Positions 58,375 through 64,000 of a stretch of 64,000 nt of DNA are shown here, in pieces. The notes below the pieces were generated by a model, which was not told the origin of the DNA, did no database searches, and was given only the letters and a program-made list of their open reading frames with translations. The stretch covers positions 2,274,687 through 2,338,686 of the forward strand of contig NZ_NMUQ01000001.1 of the NCBI RefSeq assembly GCF_002233675.1, in the 5' to 3' direction. Source of the DNA: Paenibacillus herberti (GTDB lineage: Bacteria; Bacillota; Bacilli; Paenibacillales; Paenibacillaceae). The translations under genes and the position numbers were made by a program. The first letter of the stretch is position 1. The number at the start of each line of letters is the position of its first letter.

Positions 58375-58683
58375 TTACTTATTGCCTAGCGGAGCGTCTT
58401 TGGCAAGCTGCTGCCGAAGCTCAGCATTTTTCGCAGCTAATTGCTTGGCTAAAGCGGTTTGTGAAGCTTCAATTTGGGCTGCTTTCTCGGTTAGCTTGGC
58501 AATCTGCGTCATTTTGCTGCTGAGATCGGTAGGGGAGGAGCTCATTTTGACGTTTTTTTGCAGCTGCTTTATTTTGGAGAGCGCTTTTTCTCTTTTTATT
58601 TTATCGTTTGTGCTTTGCTTTTGGATGTCGGCGATTTCTCTTTTCAAGCGGCTTATGATTGATGATGTAAAGCTTATGGACAT
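58375..58683 (-). CDS. Coiled-coil hypothetical protein, 102 aa
   Basis: This 102-residue protein is highly charged and almost entirely helical, rich in Lys, Gln and Ala. It has heptad-like repeats over most of its length (SIISRLKREIADIQKQSTND, ALSKIKQLQKNVK, KMTQIAKLTEKAAQIEASQT, LAKQLAAKNAELRQQLAKDA). There is no signal peptide or membrane helix. It resembles small helical partner proteins of secretion or toxin systems in general shape only; no family is recognised. It sits on the minus strand between members B and C of the surface family. Confidence 0.65.
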   Translation of the reverse strand: MSISFTSSIISRLKREIADIQKQSTNDKIKREKALSKIKQLQKNVKMSSSPTDLSSKMTQIAKLTEKAAQIEASQTALAKQLAAKNAELRQQLAKDAPLGNK

Positions 58684-58857
58684 GGGGGCACCTCATAATC
58701 GTATAGTGTTGCGTCACCCCCATTTTACTATAAATCGGCCCTTTAAGCGAAAAAGACCTAAAAGGAAGGCCCGAAAGCAGGAAACTTTAATGAAAGCGTC
58801 TTTCTTTGGGCTATCGTTCATGTAGAACGGTTGGATAACCTATTAGGACAACTGTCG

Positions 58858-58887
58858 GAGTCCTTGCTCCTTCCTTCCTCATACTAT
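58858..58887 (+). promoter_or_regulatory. Conserved upstream element of family member C
   Basis: GAGTC (58858-58862), 18 nt, ATACTAT (58881-58887), then attggtagaa, 32 nt before the ATG. Here the right block reads CATACTATA, which fits the sigma-K -10 consensus CATANNNTA. Confidence 0.6.
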
Positions 58888-58919
58888 ATTGGTAGAACTT
58901 CTTCAAGGAGGGTATCAGC

Positions 58920-59387
58920 ATGGACTATAGTTCCGTTATTTTGATCCTTTTTATTCTGCTTGTCATTTTCACCTGCACCTTTTCAAAAGGAACTGGGGGT
59001 GGCATTGATGAGCCGGACGATGACTCTTCCACTATCTTAATCACCAAAGGATATGAAATCTTCAACGGTACAAACAACATCAGACTAAATGTCACCTCAA
59101 TCTCTGGAGAAATAGGTGATCCGCCCTCCTCCTCCATTATCTTTCCTGGCGGCGTCATCCGTTTTGTAATGACAGCAACTAGAAATGTAACTAGGAAGTA
59201 CGTTACATTTGATGCACGCAATGCTGGAGATGTCCGCATTAAGGTCGGGGAGTTAGATACTGTGTTTGAGTGTCATATCGGATCGGACCCAGTGATTCGA
59301 GTCACCAGAAATACGGCACCAATCGCTACATCAGACATTTTGGTTGATGGTCACAGCACTCGAGTATTAATTCTCATAGATAAATGA
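58920..59387 (+). CDS. Putative single-pass surface protein, family member C
   Basis: This 155-residue protein starts with the helix SSVILILFILLVIFTCTF, followed by a Gly-rich spacer, the acidic-Ser motif EPDDDSSTILITKG and a beta-rich domain (FNGTNNIRLNVTSISGEIGD, IIFPGGVIRFVMTATRN, VTFDARNAGD). It ends STRVLILIDK. The motif order is the same as in members A and B. GGAGGG precedes the ATG. A single Cys in the helix and one in the domain distinguish it from A and B. Function unknown. Confidence 0.75.
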   Translation: MDYSSVILILFILLVIFTCTFSKGTGGGIDEPDDDSSTILITKGYEIFNGTNNIRLNVTSISGEIGDPPSSSIIFPGGVIRFVMTATRNVTRKYVTFDARNAGDVRIKVGELDTVFECHIGSDPVIRVTRNTAPIATSDILVDGHSTRVLILIDK

Positions 59388-59404
59388 TTCAACTCCAGAA
59401 TGGA

Positions 59405-59431
59405 CAAAAAAGCCGACCTGTGAGGTCGGCT
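59405..59431 (-). terminator. Terminator of the sugar ABC operon
   Basis: agccgacct / aggtcggct stem with a 3-nt loop followed by tttttt on the minus strand; on the plus strand there is no T-run, so it favours the minus-strand operon. Confidence 0.8.
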
Positions 59432-59522
59432 GTCGAGTAAAGCATTCACATTCGATCGATTATAAATCTACTTGGAACGAAACGTCATCGCTCAGTCACG
59501 AATCACGAAGAAAGCGGCTTCC

Positions 59523-60368
59523 CTATTTCACCGCGCCCGCGACAAGCCCCGATACAATATGCCGCTGCGCAAACATGTACACAACCAGCACAGGAACGAT
59601 CGTGAACAACAGCCCGGCAAACAGAGGGCCCCATTCGGTCTTGTACTGCATTTCGACCTGCATAGCAGCCAACCCGATTGGAAGGGTGTACCTGGTGGGA
59701 TCGTTGACTAGAATCGTACCGACGATAAACTCATTCCAGATGTCGAGCACGTTGATGATGCCGACGCTGATCAGACCAGAGCGTGACAGCGGCAACATGA
59801 TGCGGAAGAAGGTGCCGAAGTACCCTGCGCCGTCAATTGCCGCCGCTTCTTCCATTTCCTTGGGCAAAGAACGGAAAAATCCGATGAGCACGAAGATGCC
59901 AAATGCAAGCGTGTTAGAAGCATAAACCAGGATAAGACCGAGCGGATTGTTGATCAGCCCAAGATCGTTCATAAGGAAGAACAACGGAATGAGCGCCAGG
60001 CTGAATGGAACCATCATGGACGAGATGTAGATTAAATATAATGCCTTACCGCCCATGAATTTATATCTTGCGATTGTATAAGCGGTTGTCGAGGCTAGTA
60101 CGAGCCCTAGTATCGTACCGCCAGCTGTGACGAGAATTGAGTTGATGAAATACTTGCCGAAGTTGTAATTATTCCATACATAGCTGAAATTAGACCAGTG
60201 GAGTGGGAGCTCTGGGAACGCCCAAGGCATGTTGAAGTAGAACTGCTGATTATCCTTGAGGGCGTCCATAAACGTCCAGATCAGGGGGTAGATAACCGAG
60301 ATGCCCCACAGAATCAGAAGCGCCATGAAGATCGTTTTGACTACTGGATGTACTGTACGTTGCACCAT
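59523..60368 (-). CDS. Sugar ABC transporter permease, MalG type
   Basis: This 281-residue permease has six hydrophobic helices and the EAA loop EEAAAIDGAGYFGTFFRIML near residue 185, preceded by FFRSLPKEM. It forms the second half of a carbohydrate channel with the MalF-type protein. AGGAGA precedes the ATG at about 10 nt. No dedicated ATPase gene is present, as is common for Gram-positive CUT1 transporters that share an MsmX-type ATPase. It is the last gene of the transporter operon. Confidence 0.93.
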   Translation of the reverse strand: MVQRTVHPVVKTIFMALLILWGISVIYPLIWTFMDALKDNQQFYFNMPWAFPELPLHWSNFSYVWNNYNFGKYFINSILVTAGGTILGLVLASTTAYTIARYKFMGGKALYLIYISSMMVPFSLALIPLFFLMNDLGLINNPLGLILVYASNTLAFGIFVLIGFFRSLPKEMEEAAAIDGAGYFGTFFRIMLPLSRSGLISVGIINVLDIWNEFIVGTILVNDPTRYTLPIGLAAMQVEMQYKTEWGPLFAGLLFTIVPVLVVYMFAQRHIVSGLVAGAVK

Positions 60369-60401
60369 ACCGGCTTCTCTCCTTCCATTAAAGGCTTGAA
60401 C

Positions 60402-61304
60402 TTAGCTGACTTCCACCTGTTCTCTGCGAAGAAGCCACTGCAGGAGGAGCGTGGTAACGAGCGACGTAGTGAGGATCGCGATTCCGATCGAAGCACCGTA
60501 GCCGAAATGCGCCTGTTTGAACGCCTGTTGATACAAGTACGAGCCCATGACCTGGGTCGAGTTATCCGGACCACCGGCGGTCATGATCGTGACGATGACG
60601 AACGAGCCATTAAGCGTTGTCATCATGATGTTAATGATGGAAATCTTCATTTGCTCCCAGACGAGCGGCAGTGAGATATGCCAGAATTGATGCCACTGGC
60701 CTGCGCCCTCTATATCGGCGGCTTCATAAAGCGATTCCGGAATATTCGTAATTGCGGCAATCAGCAAAATCATATAGAATCCGATGCCGGCCCAGATCGT
60801 CGGAGGCAGCAGCATCCAGATGGAATGGCTCTCGAAGCCGAGCCAGTTGATCGTTACCGGTTCTTTGGTGAACAGCGACAGGAATGCGTTCAGGAAGCCG
60901 ATTTGCGGGTTATAGATGAAGCCCCACAACACGCCGACGACAACGACAGACAACACATTCGGAATAAAAAAGATGGAGCGGAAGAAGCCTGCACCCCTGA
61001 TGCGCAACCGCGTAAGCGCGATGGCGAAGAAGGTCGCGATGAGCATAATGCCAATCACTTTGCCAGCGACGAGGAAATAGTCATTGCCTATCGCATTCAG
61101 CATGATAGGATCTTGAAGTAAATCCTTGAAGTTTTGCAGCCCTACATAGTCCTTGAATTGGGACATGCCTGACCAGTCGAAAAAAGAGTTATACAGTGCC
61201 TGGAGAATGGGATAAATCGTAAACAGGCAAAAATAGAGGAATGTCGGAATAATAAATGCCGCTATGAACAGCTTGCGCTGCAGTTTGGCTCCTCCCAGTT
61301 TCAT
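60402..61304 (-). CDS. Sugar ABC transporter permease, MalF type
   Basis: This 300-residue permease begins MKLGGAKLQRKLFIAAFIIP, has six helices and carries the EAA loop PESLYEAADIEGAGQWHQFW near residue 190. It pairs with the MalG-type protein. The region before it includes a stable stem-loop (61342-61371) after the binding-protein gene. The substrate cannot be predicted from permease sequence. Confidence 0.93.
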   Translation of the reverse strand: MKLGGAKLQRKLFIAAFIIPTFLYFCLFTIYPILQALYNSFFDWSGMSQFKDYVGLQNFKDLLQDPIMLNAIGNDYFLVAGKVIGIMLIATFFAIALTRLRIRGAGFFRSIFFIPNVLSVVVVGVLWGFIYNPQIGFLNAFLSLFTKEPVTINWLGFESHSIWMLLPPTIWAGIGFYMILLIAAITNIPESLYEAADIEGAGQWHQFWHISLPLVWEQMKISIINIMMTTLNGSFVIVTIMTAGGPDNSTQVMGSYLYQQAFKQAHFGYGASIGIAILTTSLVTTLLLQWLLRREQVEVS

Positions 61305-61341
61305 CTCAAGCTCACCGCCCCGTTTTTTCTGTAATCAGAGA

Positions 61342-61371
61342 GCATCCCCGGAAGCGCCGCCCCCGGGGATG
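61342..61371 (-). promoter_or_regulatory. Stem-loop between binding-protein and permease genes
   Basis: catccccggg and ccggggatg pair around about 10 nt, with no T-run. It lies between a binding-protein gene and its permease gene, the usual place of an mRNA-stabilising hairpin that raises binding-protein output. Confidence 0.5.
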
Positions 61372-61406
61372 TTCCTTGACCGGTTATTCATTAGGTGCGC
61401 AACAGA

Positions 61407-62792
61407 TTACTTTTTGACTTTCTCGACAACCTTCACGACGCGGTCCACCCAGCCCTGCGGGTCGATTTTGCCAATTGTGAGAGCTACCGTAGCATCCTGC
61501 ATCGCTTTATCAACATCTTGGTTGAACGTAACTGTAGGCACTACAACCGTAGAATCTGCCGTCAGATAAGCTGCTGCTTGTTTGACGAAATCCGGTGCGC
61601 TGGAGCTGCTGATGTCGCCTTTGATATTGGATGGTGCACCGCTCAGCTCTGCGAATTTGGACGCTTGCTTGACGGAGAAGATAAACTGCATGAACGCTTT
61701 TGCCGCTTCTTTGTTTTTTCCGTTTTTAGCGATGGCAACCGTTGCTGTCGACGTGTTAGCCACGACTTTGTCTCCCGGTTTTTGCGTTACGGAAGGAATG
61801 AAGCCGAATTTGAAGTCAGCCGGCACATCCTTGCTCATTTCGTTTGGCAGCCACAAACCGTTCGGAATGTAGGCATCTTTATTTTGCAGGAACAGCATTT
61901 GCGAGTCCGTGTGGTTGATCGAGACAGAAGCTTTGTCGATGAAACCTTTGTCTCTCAGCTCAACGATCTTGTTCAGAGCTTCAAGCACGGCTGGCGATTT
62001 GAAGGCCTCTACATCGCTGTTGCCCATATCCTGGAACAGCTTGTAGTCGTTGCCGTTCGCCGATACGATTGCCGGGAACAGGATTGAGCTATTGATATAG
62101 TACGGGTATTTGCCCGTGTGGATGAACGGCGTTGTGCCCGCAGTTTTGATCGCTTCGGAAGATTTGATGAACGAATCCCAATCCGTAGGTTCGGTCCAGC
62201 CATTTTTCTCAAAGAGTGCTTTGTTGTAGAAAACGCCCCATGAGTTCAGAACGAGCGGCACATTGTATATCTTGCCCCCGTATTGAGGTGGCTGTTGTGC
62301 GAGCAGATCGAGAATTTTTACTCCATCAACGTTTGTTGCCGTCTGCATCCATTCCGTCAGATCTTCAAGTAGTCCGTCCTCCGCCATTTGGCGGTCGTTC
62401 AATTCAGGACCATCGATGTAGACAAAATCCGGCGGATCGCCTGCGATCCATTTCGGTTTATTTTGGGTGTTAATTTGAGGGCCGGCTTCTTCCTTGATGT
62501 TGAGATCTGGATTGGCCGTCTTGAAGTCGGCAATGACCTGCTTCCACCACTTGTCGCCGTAGCCGCCGACGAAGTACTGAATCGTAAAGTCGCCGCTCAG
62601 CTTGGTCGCTTCTCCGCCACCGGCAGAGGTGTTCTCTGGCGCTGCGGTATTAGCTGGCGTGTTGCTTGCCGGCGCTGGCGAATTCGCCGCGCTGTTGTTA
62701 CTGCCTGAGTTACCTCCGCAGCCTGCAAGTACGGCCAAGGACATTGCGATTGCCATTGCGCCTGCAGCTGTTTTCTTTACGGTAAACGTCAT
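61407..62792 (-). CDS. Sugar ABC transporter substrate-binding lipoprotein
   Basis: This family 1 extracellular binding protein of about 461 residues has the lipobox MSLAVLAGCGGNSGSN near residue 25, a Ser/Ala/Asn/Pro-rich linker (about 27-60), then the binding domain (FTIQYFVGGYGDKWWKQVIA, YNVPLVLNSWGVFYNKALFE, ATVAIAKNGKNKEAAKAFMQ). ATG 62792 with GGGAGGG 10 nt upstream is taken rather than 62810. It is the first gene of the three-gene CUT1 transporter; substrate unknown. Confidence 0.92.
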   Translation of the reverse strand: MTFTVKKTAAGAMAIAMSLAVLAGCGGNSGSNNSAANSPAPASNTPANTAAPENTSAGGGEATKLSGDFTIQYFVGGYGDKWWKQVIADFKTANPDLNIKEEAGPQINTQNKPKWIAGDPPDFVYIDGPELNDRQMAEDGLLEDLTEWMQTATNVDGVKILDLLAQQPPQYGGKIYNVPLVLNSWGVFYNKALFEKNGWTEPTDWDSFIKSSEAIKTAGTTPFIHTGKYPYYINSSILFPAIVSANGNDYKLFQDMGNSDVEAFKSPAVLEALNKIVELRDKGFIDKASVSINHTDSQMLFLQNKDAYIPNGLWLPNEMSKDVPADFKFGFIPSVTQKPGDKVVANTSTATVAIAKNGKNKEAAKAFMQFIFSVKQASKFAELSGAPSNIKGDISSSSAPDFVKQAAAYLTADSTVVVPTVTFNQDVDKAMQDATVALTIGKIDPQGWVDRVVKVVEKVKK

Positions 62793-62976
62793 CTGGCATA
62801 ACCCTCCCAAAGTCTATAGTAGTTCCAGGCCCCCTGCTGTTCTCTGTTGCTTTTGCGCAGCTGCCTAGTGCTTACCCTTATCTTAATCTGAACTGCTTGC
62901 CCATACTATGGAATATCTTCCTTAAAATCTTTAGTATTTTATGATTTTATTTTTCATATTCATGGTGTTAATTATC

Positions 62977-63008
62977 AAAAAAGCCAACCTGGACGATCCA
63001 GGTTGGCT
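62977..63008 (-). terminator. Terminator of the second binding-protein gene
   Basis: agccaacctgg / ccaggttggct, an 11-bp stem with a 5-nt loop, followed by tttttt on the minus strand. Confidence 0.88.
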
Positions 63009-63022
63009 AACTATTCGATGTT

Positions 63023-64000
63023 TCACTCGGTATCCTCAGCTACCGCTTGCAGCTCGTCAAGCGCCTTTTGCGGCGAATATCGCCCCTCCAGCACAGCGCT
63101 GCCAAGATTGCGCACCGCATCGATGACGATGCCCCAGCGTTGCTGTTCAATTGGGAAAAAGTTTGCTTCCGCCAAATCGTTCAAATCCGCCTGAACCTCG
63201 GGATAGTTCGAGGCGAGCCTAAGCTCTACCGTGCGGGTGACCGGCAAAAAACCTTCCTGTTGAATCAACTGTGTATAATTTTTGTCCTCATATAAAAATT
63301 GAATAAAAGTGGACAGCGCTTTAGGATCGCTGTGAGCGGTTTTGAATGAGACTAACACATCTTGAGCCCCGAATGTTGTCGGAGGTCGGCCGTCCTTGAC
63401 CGGTAGCGGCCCTTTTCCCCACTCCAGATCGGGATATTCCTTGGACACAACCGAGCTGAAAAAGTTGCCGGATATAATCATCGCCAGATTGTCGTCTCCG
63501 AGTGAACGCTGTTTTTCGTCACGCGTTGTCAGCCAAGGCTCCTCATCCGTCAAGCCTGCATCATACATCGACTTCAGCAGCTCCAGTCCCTCAACATTGG
63601 CTGGTTGATTGATCGCCCACCGACCGTCCTTCATCCAGCCTCCACCTGCACCAAAGAAAAAATAGCTCAGATAAGCTTGAATATCATCATCGGTCATGTC
63701 GATACCAAAACCCTTCACATCAGGAAGGCTGCCAATCTGCCGTGAAGTGTCGATCAACTGCGACCATGTGCTTGGCGCCGCGTTGATACCGGCCATTTGA
63801 AACAGCTTTTTGTTGTAATAAAGATTGCGGACGGAAGCGACGTATGGAATGGCGTATTGTTTGCCATCGTAACGATCTCGTTTCATCAGATAAGGCTGAA
63901 AATTGCTGCGGAAGGAAGCGGGCAAAATATCCTCCCAATCATTCAGCAGCCCTTCGGCGGCAAAGTGGGAGTAGTAGTCGACGTTAAGCAAATCCGGCGG
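63023..64000 (-). CDS. Family 1 extracellular substrate-binding protein, partial
   Basis: The C-terminal 325 residues of a sugar-type binding protein are present; the 5' end lies beyond the window. The frame is open to 64000, and the in-frame TTG at 63991 is not the natural start. Typical features are RDRYDGKQYAIPYVASVRNL, YYNKKLFQMAGINAAPSTWS, FFFGAGGGWMKDGRWAINQP and FLYEDKNYTQLIQQEGFLPV. It precedes the complete binding-protein/permease operon but is separated by a terminator. Two binding proteins next to one permease pair suggests either alternative substrates or a sensing role for this one (inference). Confidence 0.88.
   Translation of the reverse strand, partial: PPDLLNVDYYSHFAAEGLLNDWEDILPASFRSNFQPYLMKRDRYDGKQYAIPYVASVRNLYYNKKLFQMAGINAAPSTWSQLIDTSRQIGSLPDVKGFGIDMTDDDIQAYLSYFFFGAGGGWMKDGRWAINQPANVEGLELLKSMYDAGLTDEEPWLTTRDEKQRSLGDDNLAMIISGNFFSSVVSKEYPDLEWGKGPLPVKDGRPPTTFGAQDVLVSFKTAHSDPKALSTFIQFLYEDKNYTQLIQQEGFLPVTRTVELRLASNYPEVQADLNDLAEANFFPIEQQRWGIVIDAVRNLGSAVLEGRYSPQKALDELQAVAEDTE

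Overview
The window looks like chromosomal DNA from an endospore-forming Firmicute of the Paenibacillaceae, most likely Paenibacillus or a close relative. The signs are a small acid-soluble spore protein, the spore regulator GerE, YtaF, the polA-mutM-ytaF-coaE-nrdR neighbourhood known from Bacillus, strong AGGAGG-type ribosome binding sites, occasional TTG/GTG starts, and stalk (copper-amine-oxidase N-terminal) domains on an extracellular protein. No rRNA, tRNA, CRISPR array, prophage or intact insertion sequence was seen. The assignment is inference from gene content; no search was run.

Layout. 0-8 kb: DNA replication and repair housekeeping on the minus strand (polA, mutM, ytaF, coaE, a lytic transglycosylase, nrdR), with a spore SASP gene on the plus strand. 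A roughly 290-bp element with terminal inverted repeats sits between polA and mutM. 8-9.3 kb: a small membrane protein, the first member (A) of a three-member family of putative surface proteins, and a palindromic repeat cluster. 9.3-13.5 kb: a Fur-box-controlled iron/heme uptake operon (binding protein, permease, ATPase) ending in an unusual ankyrin/heme-monooxygenase fusion. 13.6-15.8 kb: a glycerophosphodiesterase and two nucleotidyltransferase-like proteins. 16.2-21.5 kb: the complete phosphate operon pstS-pstC-pstA-pstB-pstB-phoU behind a PhoP-box-like region. 21.6-26.4 kb: a LysR regulator and assorted small genes. 26.5-34 kb: a mannitol PTS cluster (mtlA, mtlR, mtlF, mtlD) running on into ptsI and an HPr gene, with cre-like and operator-like sites upstream. 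34.2-40.1 kb: an M20 peptidase, aroC, a LysR regulator, two tandem flavodoxin-fold oxidoreductases and an HxlR regulator.

40.2-43.6 kb is the most accessory-looking part. It looks AT-richer than its surroundings and holds a BlaI regulator with two operators, a broken BlaR1/M56 gene, an N-terminally truncated phosphotransferase, and TPR and pentapeptide proteins. 43.7-45.8 kb: a sugar-type dehydrogenase divergent from an AraC regulator. 46-48.7 kb: phoR followed by phoP, the two-component system expected to control the pst operon; a PhoP-box-like site in front of phoR suggests autoregulation. 49.5-57.1 kb: a GH3 N-acetylglucosaminidase, then an operon-like TPR / SWIM / SNF2-helicase group. 57.3-59.4 kb: gerE followed by family members B and C. 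59.5-64 kb: a sugar ABC transporter (two permeases, binding protein) and a second, partial binding protein running off the window.

The most novel-looking signals are: (1) the three divergent paralogues A, B and C, which share one N-terminal membrane segment, an acidic-Ser-Ser motif and an almost invariant upstream element with exact 18-nt spacing, two of them next to gerE; (2) the ankyrin plus heme-monooxygenase fusion in the iron operon; (3) the dispersed palindromic repeat family; and (4) the terminal-inverted-repeat element between polA and mutM, with a related end at the window start.
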